Positions 48,516 through 60,790 of a stretch of 64,000 nt of DNA are shown here, piece after piece (position 1 is the first letter of the stretch; every line of letters begins with the position of its first letter). Source of the DNA: Dermatemys mawii (Eukaryota; Chordata; Testudines; Dermatemydidae); the NCBI GenBank assembly GCA_007922305.1, contig ML677374.1, positions 11,276,492 through 11,340,491 of the forward strand. Direction: 5' to 3'. Both the position numbers and the translations under genes were made by a program. The notes beneath the pieces were generated by a model. It did not search any database and was not told where the DNA came from. It was given only the letters and a program-made list of their open reading frames with translations.

Positions 48516-49220
48516 ATAGCCTAGGCCTGATTCTGATTTTAGTTATTTCCATGCAACTCCTGAGATATACTGCAGTGAGCAAGATCAGACTCTTATACCC
48601 TACTTTGTAACTATTATACCTATTATCACTAGCTGCACAGCTACATCACCAGATTACATCTAAAGATTTCCTTCAGCCTGATTCTACAGCCATTCCTCAA
48701 ACAGAATTCCCATTGACTTCCCAAAAATTTTCACATGCAGGATCCAACGTTGCTGGCGAGTATAAGAATTTTGCAGTATGTGTTTAGCAAAATGCCAGAG
48801 GGATTGTGTGGTTTATTTGTCAGTCATGCTTTCAATCAAAGTCTTTATGAAAAAGTCACCTCCTTCTCATCATTTAAGCTCAAAAAATTGTATGTACATT
48901 TCCTCCTCGATAGATACTGTTTGTGCCACGAAGCTGTCAGTTAATGCGACTGGATGTTTAATCTAAACAATATTAAATCAAGTATATAGATTGAAAGAGT
49001 TCCCTTTTGTACCTTTTGAATATCCTTTCCATCATTCAAAGTCAGCAGGAACTAGACATTGAGCTGCTCTGTGTGTCCTGGGATCAAGTATCCAACTTTA
49101 CAAAAGGGACAGATGGGCAGACAGATGGAGGTGCACACACACACACAGAAGAAAGCGTGAGATCCAAACATCCCCATAGGCTAAGAGAAATCAGGTCCAT
49201 CTCTAAAACCAAATGCACAC

Positions 49221-49406
49221 AGGGTACAGTTGCTGTGTAGACAGTCACCCGCAACTGGCCTGTGCCAGCCAACTCAGGCTGCGGTGCTGTTTCATTGCTG
49301 TGTAGACTGGACTTGGAAGTCCATACAACAATGAAACAGCCCCGCCGCCCAGAGTCAGTAGGCACGGGCCAGCCACAGGTTTTTCTTTGCTGAGTAGCCA
49401 TACCCA
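49221..49406. mobile_element. long palindromic MITE (GGGTA...TACCC)
   Basis: The left arm has gctgtgtagaca, ctgtgccagccaactcagg and gctgtttcattgctgtgtag. The right arm has their inverted partners tacaacaatgaaacagcccc, gagtcagtaggcacgggcca and gctgagtagcc. The centre is near 49315, so almost the entire 186 bp could fold into one hairpin with mismatches. Confidence 0.65.
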
Positions 49407-49409
49407 TAA

Positions 49410-51225
49410 TTTGCACTAGTTCACTTTTTTCTTTGAGCCATGTGAAAACCAAAGCACATTCTTAAGTGTAGAAATGCTACTAAATAAAGTCTTTAACCCT
49501 TACATCCCCCCTTGTCAGGCAAATAACTATCTCCCTTTCATAGATGAGGAAGCCAAGACTGAGAAGCCAATGCCCACATTTTAAAAAAGATGCCTCTAGC
49601 CCTGGGATGCCATGGAGCTCAGCTGCTTATTTTCCACTTATTGATGAGCACCTCCTACTCCACCTGAAATCAGCAGGCCCTGCAACTGCTCTGCTTCAAC
49701 ACCTCCGAAAAGAGAATCCTTGGGCTTCAGAACTAGAGGCCACTTTTGAAAAACGACTCCCCAGTGCCACCTAGTGAGTCGGTGTTAACACAGGGAGTAA
49801 AACTCCCGTCTCCTACCTCCCAGTCGTCTGCTTTAAGTAATGAAATCTTTCCAGTGCCATAAACATTCATTGCATGCAGTGTTTTCTGCTAAAGTATATG
49901 GCATGTGGATTATGGTCTTGTATTGACTCATACAATCAGAAGGGACCGTAAAGTGAAATTATTCAGCCGTTCTGGTTTCATTTAGACACTGGGCCATATG
50001 CTCTCCTCAACTGAAGTATTGAAGAGCTTCTTAAAGTACTGTCTTTAGTATTCCAACACAGCATGAACCGTAATTTATTATATGTCAACTTGCATATGAG
50101 TTCTACCCATTATAATGTCTCAGTAAACCATTATCATTAAAGATTAATTTCACTATAGCCCTCTCCCAATGGAGATTATAGGAATAACTCCTTGTTGCAT
50201 CTTAAACTTGCTATCTAAAAGCACAACTTCTGCAGGCAGGTGCATCAGAAAATTAAAAACCAGAGAGACTTGCTCAGACTTTGACTGTCACAATCAAACA
50301 ACAAACGCCCACTCTGATTTCTCTCTTCTTTGTAACCGTTCCACACAAGAAAGCAGCAGTATCACGAAAGTATAATCCTGGCCATAGGGACCCAATCCTC
50401 CAGGACTCAGGCTCCCCAAACTCCGACCGCTGTCACTGAAACAGCGTTAGGCCATTACGGTTGACAATGAATTTTTGCATTTTGTCCTTTCATCGGAGGA
50501 AGCGCTTAGAAGCAGGAAAAACCCCAAACTTAGGCCCTGTATCTTAACTAGATTTTAGAAATAATGAATCAGTGTGAGCTGTATCCCAAGGAAGAAAGCA
50601 ACAGTGAAAGGATAGAACAGGAAAAAGGTACAGGCTGCAGTGCAAGATTTTTGTTTGTTTATTTTTATGCCCCAGAAGAGTAAACAGTATACAACTGCCA
50701 CAATGGGGATTTTTACATTTTCTCTGTATGGAAATTGTGTGACTCCCCTATTGGTTTCTCTGACCTAGGAAAAAAAAGGATGCTAAAAAAACAGCCATTT
50801 CCATCAAAATGCCACATTTTGAGAAGGAGTAAGGACAAAGTAACATGTTATTGCAGGGCAACAAACATTCATATGGGAACGGGTGTTACAAATCAAACCC
50901 CCTTACAAAAAAGAGGAACAGTAACACACTCAGAATTGATTATCTGACAGTTGTGAACAGCGCCTTCCTCCTGCTTTCTGCATGCCTTTGGATATTCAGG
51001 TTCCAGCGGGCATCAGAACCAGAAGGGCACGCTATCGCGAGAAAAAAACCCTTTCTCATGAAACCACCAGCCCAAAGTTTCCAGACTTGAGAAGTTCAGA
51101 GACTCTTCTGCTCATCAGACTTTCAAATGTTTGTTTGTCTAAACTGGAATATTATCTCAGTCAATTGAGGGCCTCTCATTACTAGTCTGACTGACCATGG
51201 AGGCAGCAACTTCATGTCCATTGGA
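49410..51225. other. unassigned intronic DNA
   Basis: No exon seen. A possible LINE trace (atacaatcagaagggaccgt) lies near 49930. Confidence 0.35.
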
Positions 51226-51229
51226 AAGC

Positions 51230-51375
51230 TAGGGCGGGGGAGGGCAAGAAGAGGAGGAGCAGCCATGTCAAAATTTATTGATTACCATGGTTGTTATGGA
51301 AAAGGTTTATCATCACTAGCAGTACGTCAGTGCTTTCTATAGTCAGTCAGCTATACGTGCTCCCTTTCTCCTAAA
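51230..51375. promoter_or_regulatory. candidate regulatory block with X-box-like and CRE-like sites
   Basis: ATTACCATGGTTGTTATGG (51281-51299) resembles a palindromic RFX X-box followed by a second half-site. TACGTCAG (51323-51330) is a CRE-like core. Both lie in non-repetitive intronic sequence. Regulatory function is only inferred from the motifs. Confidence 0.25.
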
Positions 51376-52282
51376 CACCAAAATAAGAGTGCTATTGGCT
51401 GCCTAGCAAATAAATAAGAGAAGACAGATTTCCTACTTCCTGCAACAGTGGACTTAATGATATGCCGAGTTGCTATAGCACTTTAGGTCTGTAGCAGAGG
51501 CTCCCTAAGCACTTGCCAAATATTAGTCGTTACAATAACCCTGAAAGATGGGGAGATGGAGACCTGGACGGGTAAAGGTCAGGGCGTGAGTCAGTGGTAC
51601 AGATTAAAAAACAGGACCACCATAACTCCTAACTTCAAATATTGTCTTTTGACTAGTAGCTGATACCCCCACTTTTCTACAGGATATTTAGAGAAGTTTG
51701 CCCACTGTTCTGTAAGTCATTTAAAAGGATTTTTAATGTGTCTCCTTTTGCCTGTCCATTGAAAACTTTGAATGTGCTTCCAGGAAGCAATTAAACCATA
51801 TTGAACCATGGCCATTGGGCACAGTAGTTGGAGAGAGTTTGGAATACTTTGCTCAGTTCTGAGCCCCTCATTTCTAAATTCCTTCCAATTCCATCTTTCC
51901 AGTCAAGACCAACACAAATGATTGATTTATAGGGAAAGATTAATGGAGCTATATCTAAAGGACTGAAGAGATGGTCAGTTCTTTGATTAAACAGCAGTAA
52001 TTGTAAATCCTTCTAATCCTTGTAAACAGCGTGTCAATGCCAAGAGAAGCCAACAATGGGTTAGGCTGATTCAAAGGGGTTTTAACTAGGAGCAATGAGT
52101 GAAGTTAGTGAACATGCAGGGTGAATAGATGAGAATTGATCATTTGATTGTTTTACAAACCATTTTGGACAAAGCACTAGAAAATACATTGCAAGAGAGC
52201 AACTCCTACATTGGCAGAAAGATGCACTGGACAGTCATAATACCTATTTGTCATCAATATAGAATCCAAGCAAAGTTTCCAG

Positions 52283-52425
52283 TAGTGACAAAGAGTCCTG
52301 TGGCACCTTTAAAGTTTCCAGTGTTGCTCTAGGGCCTATAAAAGCAACACCTTTAAAGTTTCCAACACCTTTAAACTTTAAGCAACACCTTAAAGTTTCC
52401 AGTGTTGCTCTAGGGCCTATAAAAG
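52283..52425. repeat. local duplication around a fragment of an interspersed repeat
   Basis: The 34-bp unit that starts aaagtttccagtgttgctct occurs at 52311-52344 and 52392-52425. Between and before the copies, short pieces (caacacctttaaa) repeat again. A short piece of the GAGTCCTGTGGCACC repeat (52283-52312) is inserted next to the first copy. The pattern suggests repair with template switching. Confidence 0.7.
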
Positions 52426-52544
52426 ACAAACTGGAATCTAGGGTCCTGCTAGGATACCTGGCGTACCACTCTGTATTGAAAAGAAGAGGGCTTGAATTTA
52501 CCCTTTGAATTTAGCAGGTGCCAGGACTGGGCACCAATTTGCTC

Positions 52545-52618
52545 AGTCTCCCTTTGAAATGCATAGTGGAGAATTTGAATTAGTCTCCCTTTGAAATGCA
52601 TTGTGGAGAATTTGAATT
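52545..52618. repeat. 37-bp tandem duplication
   Basis: The unit starting agtctccctttgaaatgcat occurs at 52545-52581 and 52582-52618 with one mismatch, so it is recent. Confidence 0.9.
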
Positions 52619-52944
52619 ACTGGTATAGAAACCCAGGAGTGGAAATCTTTATGGAAATGTAACTTTTTCTTAATCAGAAGTCAAACAGCTGGGGCCGTCT
52701 AGAGTTTGGGGGAATTGCAAAGGAATAAACTAGAGGTTTAACCATTCAAAAGTCAGATCAGTGAAAAGGGTGACATTTTATTAGGGTACAATTCAGTTGA
52801 TATGGATTTTTTTGCACAAGGGTTACAGATGCAAGAAATGTTCAGTGCTTATTACGATGCAAAGAAAAACTGGTGAAAGATTAAATACTTCCAGTTGTAA
52901 GAGTGTCTCATCTTTACCTTCTCTACTTTTATCTCCCACTTTAG

Positions 52945-53072
52945 TTCACTCCCAGAAACAGAACAGACAGACCTGTGTACGGAAGAGCCTTATATGTGCA
53001 TTTGCCATGGCCTTTATTATAAGCGTCATGTTGATTGCAGCCAACCAGATCCTCCGGAGCGGCATGGAATAG
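52945..53072 (+). CDS. CALN1: CALN1 last coding exon (membrane anchor)
   Basis: After the acceptor (ctcccactttag) the exon completes a Val codon and encodes HSQKQNRQTCVRKS, the hydrophobic tail segment LICAFAMAFIISVMLIAANQ, and ILRSGME before TAG at 53070-53072. The hydrophobic run of about 20 residues followed by a very short C-terminus is the tail anchor that places calneurons in Golgi and post-Golgi membranes. The ending with RSGME fits CALN1 rather than CABP7. With the exon at 40915 it gives the last 94 residues or so, all without lesions. Confidence 0.96.
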
Positions 53073-53303
53073 CCTTTCACCATAACACTGTGAACCAAAC
53101 TAACCATGCATGCGCATGCCAACGGGTGAACTTTTTCCTCAATCAACTTTGAAATGGGAAATAAAGAAAGAGGCGGGCAGATAAAGAACCAGCCGACAAG
53201 GAACCCAAGGCCAGCAGTGTAATGTCTTGTGACTCAACTACATCCTATTGGCAGGGACATAAAAGGGCTGTCTTAATGCTTTAATGGTTTTGTTTCCTAA
53301 TGC

Positions 53304-53309
53304 AATAAA
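53304..53309 (+). terminator. CALN1: proximal polyadenylation signal AATAAA
   Basis: AATAAA lies 232 bp after the CALN1 stop codon. Downstream sequence is not strongly GT-rich, so its strength is uncertain. Confidence 0.5.
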
Positions 53310-55699
53310 CATACAGGAGTCCTGAATTATTGCTTCAAAACAGCAGCGGTAACTTGAAGGAGGACTCACTTTCATCCAGAGTTATATTTTGTGATTCTGA
53401 AGAAGCACAGCCTCACCAGCTATTTTTGTGGGGCTGTCTTTTAACTAGGGGCCAACAGACTATTCCAAGTAGCTTTCCAGGGGTCCCACATTCCCAGGAA
53501 GTCGATCATAGCATAGCCACAAGCAAATATAGTTTGTTTTACTTCACATACTTTGCTGCGTTTTCCCTTATGACTGTGCCCTCACGTCTACGGCATTAGA
53601 GGGGAGCTAGAAAGTCCTTGTATAGTATTTTCAAATTTTAAAAAGGAAAATTTGCTAGTATTGTGCAATTTCTATTTTTTTGTTTTTAAACCCACCTTTG
53701 ACACAAGATTGTGGGAGAAGCACTCTGCAATTTTTTTCTGTTTCAATCAGGGCTTTTTTTTTTAAAAAAGCTTGCTTTAGCACATGGGCATTTTAAAAAT
53801 CTGTGCACAGTCTTCCTACCGAGTCTGCGACCAGCGCTATCAATTAAAGATCATCATATTTGACTCCATCTGTGCATCAAATGTCACTTGTTTTCATCAA
53901 ACTCGCTTTTGCCCTTGCTCTAAATTGGTCTTGCACAAGCTTCTGAGACACCAGAATCATAGGAGAACTCTTCCGATAAAAATAGTATTTTTTGAGTCCT
54001 GGCTCCAATTACATCCTTTGTTATGGAAACGAGGTGTCAGAAGTCTCTATGCTAGGCACCTTCCATAAAAAAATATAGTAGCTTGCACCTTTGACTTTTT
54101 GGTGGTGGTCATTTTTGATCATTCGACTGTTCTGTCTCTTATCAGGGGCAGTTTTTCCCCTCATGCGTAGGCCCATGGTAGAGAAAACTGAAAAGCAGAA
54201 AGCAACATGCAGTGGAAGAGCTCAGTTGAGAAAATACTGCCATATGTTACATAGTGTGTCAGCTGTTCACATCCTGAGAGTTACTCATTTTTTCCTGGAA
54301 GAGATTTTTCACGGGCGGCACAAACAAGATCAGGGAGTTATGTAGACAAAAGGTACAACACGTACTGGGAAGAGCACAAGGACTACGCACGCATGCGAGG
54401 ATCAAGTATGGAATTTTTATTTTTGTAAACGAGGCATGATCCTTGCATTTAGCTTTGAATGATCCTTGCGTCATCTGGGTATGAGGTATGGGGGAAAGTC
54501 ACCTGCTATTGTCAAATGGACAGTGTGGGTCTGGAGGGGAGAGAAGACATAGAGTGTATTTCTTTAGATACCCCAGTGTAGGGATAGAGCCATAAGAGCT
54601 GCAGAAGTCTTGTGCTGCCAATTACGTTGGATGCCCCCAAGAGGGTGGAAAGTGTCACTGTGAAAGTGGGGCCAAGGAACATATGCTTCACCTTTTTAAA
54701 GGGAGGTGGAGCTTCATCTCCAACACACACTTCACCCTAGACTCTTAGTGGAAATTTGGGTGTGCCAGCCAGAATAACTGCAGAGATGCACAGTGCTCCA
54801 TGCCGTCTCTCCCCACTACAATGCAGCCATAAACTCTAGTTTGTCCTGAAAAACTAATGTCATGTCTTTTTGTTTGGCTACCAGGTTGGTCTCTTACATG
54901 TAATGCATATTTTTAATAGATCTGATTAGAAGGTGATCACAACGGAACCATGCCTTCCTCTTCTTCTGCCTCCTCCATCATCTACAGACAGTTCAGCCAT
55001 TCACAATGAACACAGTATCTGTCATTCCACTCCCTCCACCTCCAGCAAACCTAAATCCACAATCTTTTCATTGTCCATCTTTTCACTGTTTCTGAGCCAG
55101 ACAACTTTCTTCTTCAGAAGCAACCATGCAATTTTTCTGCTTAGGTTTCAGGTCATGGCACACGCACACTTCATTTCTGTTCTACTGTGGCCAAAACTGG
55201 ATCAATGGGAATGATTCTCAGAGAATATTCTACCTTCTCCCCAAAGGAGAGAGTTACATCTGGCATGGGACAGAAATGGACTTCAAAATCAAACCAAACC
55301 CTGGGAGAGTTCTAAACACATGCATCTCGTCGCTGGGGAACAGAGATAGAGTTCAAGGATTTCTGCAAGGGTCCCGGCAGACCTAATCGACTAATGAACA
55401 TTGAGACTTTGATGCTGTCAACATGGATGACAGTTTAACGTCTCAGGGGCATGATGAAAGTGGCATCACTGGAACACAGCATCAACACTACTTATCACTG
55501 AGTGATGTTTGTTAACAATTTGCAGTTATTGCCTGGAGACTTAACGCTTCAGGCTTAATATTCCTAGTTGCCTGGTTGAAGGACCATATTGGTGCCTTTT
55601 GAAAGTTAGAAACCAGTGTTCCACATGGCGAGCAACCAAAGCTGGAGACAAATGTTATGTCGTGGCCTGACCCAGCCCCCACCCCCGACCCCATTTGCT

Positions 55700-55800
55700 T
55701 CCTGGGGAGCTGGATCAGATCACTGGGGCCAAATCCCAAGACCCTTCCATTGGGCATAAAACTCCCATTGACATCAGTGTGAGTTTTGCCTGAGAAAACT
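55700..55800. repeat. ancient palindromic repeat fragment
   Basis: Contains cttccattgggcataaaact and cccattgacatcagtgtgag, members of the CATTGACTTCAATGG-type motif family found at several sites in this window. Confidence 0.4.
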
Positions 55801-56326
55801 TGGCTCTGGGTACAGTAACAGATCAACACGGGTGTGTTGATCACTATAGTAATAGTAAACGAAAGTCACCAGCGTTTGGGAAGTCTCATTTATTTTAATA
55901 ATCCCCATTCCCTGAAAACAGTGCATGGGTTTCAGTAGTTGGTTTTTATGTTTTAGTTTACATAAAAAACAAGGTTGTAATTTCATATTGTTCAGCATAA
56001 ATATTAAATTGTTACTACTAGAATGTTATTAGGTTACATAAAAGGACTTAAAAACAAGTTCCCATTCTTGGTCAGTTACTCAGAATAAGAGACCTCCAAA
56101 GCCATGTAACACTCGATTCATAAATAGGAATTAGACTTTGAAAACTGATCCTCGACCCCAGTTAAAAGCTCTGTTCTCATTCCCCGCATGGAGGGGAGCC
56201 TGGCATGCATAAGGAGTGGGATAAATCCTGCCAATCCCAATACAGGCACACAGTACTGCATGTTTACTAATATTAACTACTGCACCTGGGCATGTCTTGC
56301 ACGTCGGTAACTTACTTTGCACTGTG

Positions 56327-56449
56327 TAGGGTGACCACATGTCCCCATTTTATGGGGACAGTTCTGATTTTGGGGTCTTTTTCTTATATAGGCTCCTATT
56401 TCCTTCCAACCCCCTCCCGATTTTTTACACTTGCTGTTTGGTCACCCTA
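56327..56449. mobile_element. hAT MITE, 123 bp
   Basis: The left end TAGGGTGACCA is an exact inverted match of the right end TGGTCACCCTA, giving 11-bp terminal repeats. The flanks GCACTGTG (56319-56326) and GCACCGTG (56450-56457) agree at 7 of 8 positions, an 8-bp hAT duplication. The interior phrase gggtctttttcttatatagg is typical of a MITE that is abundant in turtles. It is non-coding. Confidence 0.85.
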
Positions 56450-56719
56450 GCACCGTGCATAGCGACACAACAAGTTCCATGGGAATTTCAGTGGCTGCTC
56501 CACATTGCCATTCGGTATGAAAAGGCAATCGCTAAGACAACCCTGCCTGTACAAGACATGTGCACACATCACAGAAATATGCAACAGTTTCTTAAAGCCC
56601 ATGTAGCCCAACTTCATTAGTATTGGTTAAACAGTATTCAAGCCAAGAACCGATGAACATAGCCTGCCTTTTGGTTCATGAATCATTCCCAGATTCTGCA
56701 AATATACTTGTATATACGG

Positions 56720-56930
56720 ACTTGTCCAGGTGGAGAGTTGGACTGGTTTGGCTAAGTATGTGAAATTCAATCAACAGATTAATTTAAAACTGGTGGAAAA
56801 CCCCGGAATGGACATACTTATTTCAGTTTAAGGGTAGTCTTATTCTGGTTTAGGTAAACCAAACACACATTTGGATTACATCAGTTTGAGCAAACCCATG
56901 TAAGTCTGTGTGTAGACAAGCCCTAAGTTT
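56720..56930. mobile_element. MITE with CTTGTCTACAC terminus
   Basis: The right end tgtgtgtagacaagccctaa is the family terminus. The left end acttgtccaggtggagagtt is its diverged inverted partner. Inside, ttaaaactggtggaaaaccc and ttcagtttaagggtagtc fit the same family. Confidence 0.5.
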
Positions 56931-56934
56931 TTGC

Positions 56935-59900
56935 CATTGATTTGATGGTTCTTATGTCCATTTGTGAATTGACAGCTACAGGCCTCTGCAGTTAGCAGTG
57001 TGGGATTGAGCATGTGGATTTACTGCTTCCTATTTGAAGGACAAACCTTCTTTAAAAACAGGAGACTACTGAACAACAAGAAAAAGCCCAGCTGATAATA
57101 ACTGGAGAGGCATTTAATATTTGCCAGTATTACCATGAACACGGAATGAATCTGGAAATTCATGAGCAGCTAAGCATATGAACCTCACAGAAAGCTGAAT
57201 ATGAGATTGTTGGTTGTTTGTTCCTTACCCAGCTCTATATAGGTTTGGCAAGCTGGCACTATATCCATGTCAGGAGGAGTCTGGTTCAGTCTTAGGTGAT
57301 CCAAGATGAAATTTTAGGCACATTCAGGAACATTTTAAATGTTAAAGCATTAGGATGAAAAGGGCAGATCCTAGTTTTCAGAAGATGTTGAGCACCTGGT
57401 CACTTCAGTTGGAATTCTAGGCACTCAGAAAATGTTTTGGGGCTTTCGTGGGAGTTTATTTATGGTACAGTCTTGGATCAGGACGCAAGAAAGCTTTTCT
57501 GTTTCTTTAACCTTTTGCCCTGCTGTATCAAAGAATCTCTGGGCAGTGTCAAGTTGAAGTGCTGGATGAATAAAACTGCAGCTAGGGAATAAGCAAGCGG
57601 GTCCAAAAATCATCATCAGAAGTGGCAATTTACATAATCGTCAGCTGCGCAAGTTGAACATTATAGGCTCACGCTGTCCAACTAGCAAAGTTACAAAAGC
57701 ACCAGAATCAGCCTTCACGGGGCTTACACCTTTAAACACTGCCAAAGGAAAATATGAGGTCAGATCCAGTATCTGTGCGGAATGAGATGAAGTTACAAAA
57801 TGTTACCATGCAGAATAACTGGGAACCATTGTCTGCTACCGAATTGGTGATCACACCATTATTAAGGTTACAGCAAGATGTTCCACAAGAGAATGAGTGC
57901 AGCAAATTTGGGTATGAATTCAGTTACCAGTCAGGAGATAATGAGCATTTTCCCCAGACACATCTTAGAAAATTCAGTTGATTCTGGAACAGTTATCTTG
58001 TTATGAAAAATTAGCCGCTTGCCTTTTTAACTTCACTGTAGCTACACAAGTCAAAGAAAACTCTAAACCACACCCCAAAATACTGACAGTTATCTTCTAT
58101 ATTTCTCAAGTTGTCTAATACACAGAGTTCAGCACAACAAATTTTATCCACATTGAGAGGTGTGCATTGAGAATTCTGTCTGAACCCATTAAGTAGCTCT
58201 GTTCTCTAATGCTACCACCATGGCCCTGCTACCTAGCCTGCCTCATCAGCTTTGCACCCCCACAGAATCTCCCCAAGAGCATCTCACGTGGGGTGGCAGA
58301 ATAGATGAGGGTAGATCATGGAAACGGTGTAGAACATGGAAGAGGATGCTTGCTTCTCAGCCCACCCCTTACTCTTCCCACAAGATAAGCCTATTCTAAT
58401 CTTATTGAGGCCAGCGTTAAAGTTGTGCATTTGAATGTGGTTTTTGAGCCTGGGCACAGACAGTTCACACTGAGTATTCTAGGTGTGTACTCGCACACTG
58501 ATGTTTAGATGGCAGGACCCATGAATTGGTTGGTGAAGACGTTGCGTGGTCAGGAAGTTGGTGTGGCTTTTACTGGCACTGTCCTTGAATTCTAGTTACT
58601 GTATCAATAAGATAATGCACTTGGCACAACCTAAACTCCACCTTAACCAAGGGGTTTAGAGGATTTCAAGACTATGTCATCATCCTAAGCTTATTAACCA
58701 GGCACAGCATCCCTGTGAGCTCTCATCTGGCTATGTTATTGATCTGAATGAAGGCAGAAAGCCCAGAACAAAGACTATACAGTAATTAGGTCAATAGGTG
58801 TTAGAGTAGTGGAAGAGAGAATCTTTCTATGCTTAAAGTGTGTTTCTGGCTTCCTTTGAAGAACTCAAAGAATGCCTGAGGGGACTTGGCACAAGACTGT
58901 GATCCCTGTCCACCATTCCAATGTGATAGATGAAATTCCATTTTGAAGTGCTCGCATAATACAAGGAGATTTACACCATTCTCTCTTATCCATTCAAGAT
59001 TTTATACTCAAGTGCAACTTTTATACGCATGTACACACACCGTGCTGTCAAGAACTGTCGTCCCTCAGAAGCAAGAAATTAACAGTCCCAATTTAGATGT
59101 AGGTCTGTGACAGTAGAAATGGTATTTTGATCATCTACAGAAAGGAGTTATGATGAATAAGAATGAGGCTCTTTACTTTACCACCATATATAATGAATTA
59201 TTGAGGTTGTGGTCTTAATTTTTTCAGAAATTGGTCATCTTAATCTCAAAAGAGCTTTAAGGCTGACAAAGTGTCTTGATTCCTATATATTCATGCTTAA
59301 ATGGAGGCATAACAAGTCTTAGAGTAGCTGTATCTTAGTGAAATAATAGATATACTCTAACTGATGTCAGGAAATCTAGTGGCAGAGCTGTCAGTTTCTA
59401 GGAAAGTAACAGGCTTTATTCTAAGAATTTAATACAGAACATTCACTTTCATCTCTCTGTTTGGGCTGCCACTTTCATGAGGACTATCACTGAGTCTCTT
59501 TTAGTCACATACAATAATTTTAACTGTCTGGGTGAAAGGCAACACACAGATTTCTGCCTGAAATATTTCCTATCAATCTCAGGAATATTCAGCATCTCTG
59601 AATGGCCTTCCCAATCTAAGTCTGCAAATTCTAATGCACTCTCATTTGGAAGGAAGAGGGGCAAGTTAAATCCTCGTACTCAACTAAAATCCATGGGCAC
59701 GTTGCTTGAGATTGAACAGAATTAGGAATGCATGATTTCCTCTCCCTGCCCCCTGGTCAGCTACATTGAAAATTCCCCTTTGTATGGAAGTAACACTATG
59801 ATTGGGGAGAAGGGATAATGGGAGGAATTGAAGCAGTGTGTGTTTCTTCTGAACCATCCAAAAAGAGATTTGAAAAACCAAGGTCATTCCAGGAAGATGC

Positions 59901-60710
59901 AGCAGCAACAAATCAGATATATTAGCTTCACATTTTTATTTGTTGAAAATTTTCTGACCAGTTCAGTAAAGTATTGTCAAAAATGAACCCTTTCAGAAAG
60001 GCACAGAACAGACTTTGAAGGACTTTTCCAGATACAGGGCGGACATGAGAGTGCAACATAACCTCTTCCATCTGAAAACAGCTGTTTTGACAATTGTTGC
60101 ACAAAAAACTTTCAAAACATTTTGGTTTCGTTCCAATGCAGAACAAATCCAGATTTTGAAGCCTTGAAAGTTTTCACAAGCTAGTATTGTTGTTTTCTGT
60201 CCAGTCCTATTCAAGAGTGATCATTAACAGGATCCTCAAGAGAAGTCTGTCTTTACTTTGTTATCATCACAAATAGCCAGTCCTAAGAACTACGGTTTTT
60301 CTCCTCATTTTAAACTGCATTCCTAGTAAAACTGACTCACAGCTGCTAGTCCTGGGACTGAAACAGCAAAGCCTTCCTCACATGGCTCCTGTGACTAAAT
60401 CCCTGACCCTGCAAACACTTATGCATGTGCTTCACTTCACTACTGTGATTAGCCCCACTGATTGCCAAATTAGGCATGCCCATGTTTGCAGAATTGGGTC
60501 CTAAGAGATCAGGACCCTCATATTGTACATCTGTTTTGATTTTAATTGTAAACAAAAGCTTCTATTTTCATATCCTTACAGACTAAAACACAGTATTAGC
60601 ATTCCTGCCATCCTCGTCTAGACATGCCAAACGGTTCCTGCTTCATTCAGTGGTTCCTCTTCTTGCAAATCCCATCAACTACAGTCAACGTATGGAGGGT
60701 TATTCTTCTC
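56935..60710. other. unassigned sequence inside the inferred 3' UTR
   Basis: No separate gene or bounded repeat that I can support. Confidence 0.35.
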
Positions 60711-60714
60711 TCCC

Positions 60715-60790
60715 ATACACGGGTGAAATCAGGAGTAACTCCATTGCCTTCAATGGAGTGAAATTGGTGTGAGATCAGAATCAGGCCCAC
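60715..60790. repeat. ancient palindromic repeat, best copy
   Basis: Reads aaatcaggagtaactccatt, ccttcaatggagtgaaattg and gtgagatcagaatcaggccc. It is the best preserved copy in this window of a family centred on ccattga-cttcaatgg. Its class is unknown to me. Confidence 0.5.

Larger units (their letters stand above)
41069..52944 (+). other. CALN1: CALN1 last intron
   Basis: Bounded by GTGATG at 41069 and a pyrimidine-rich acceptor ending TTTAG at 52944. It interrupts a codon after its first base (phase 1) and joins g with tt to give Val. It is 11.9 kb long and contains the MITEs and duplications listed separately. Between those I see no further exon. Confidence 0.85.
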
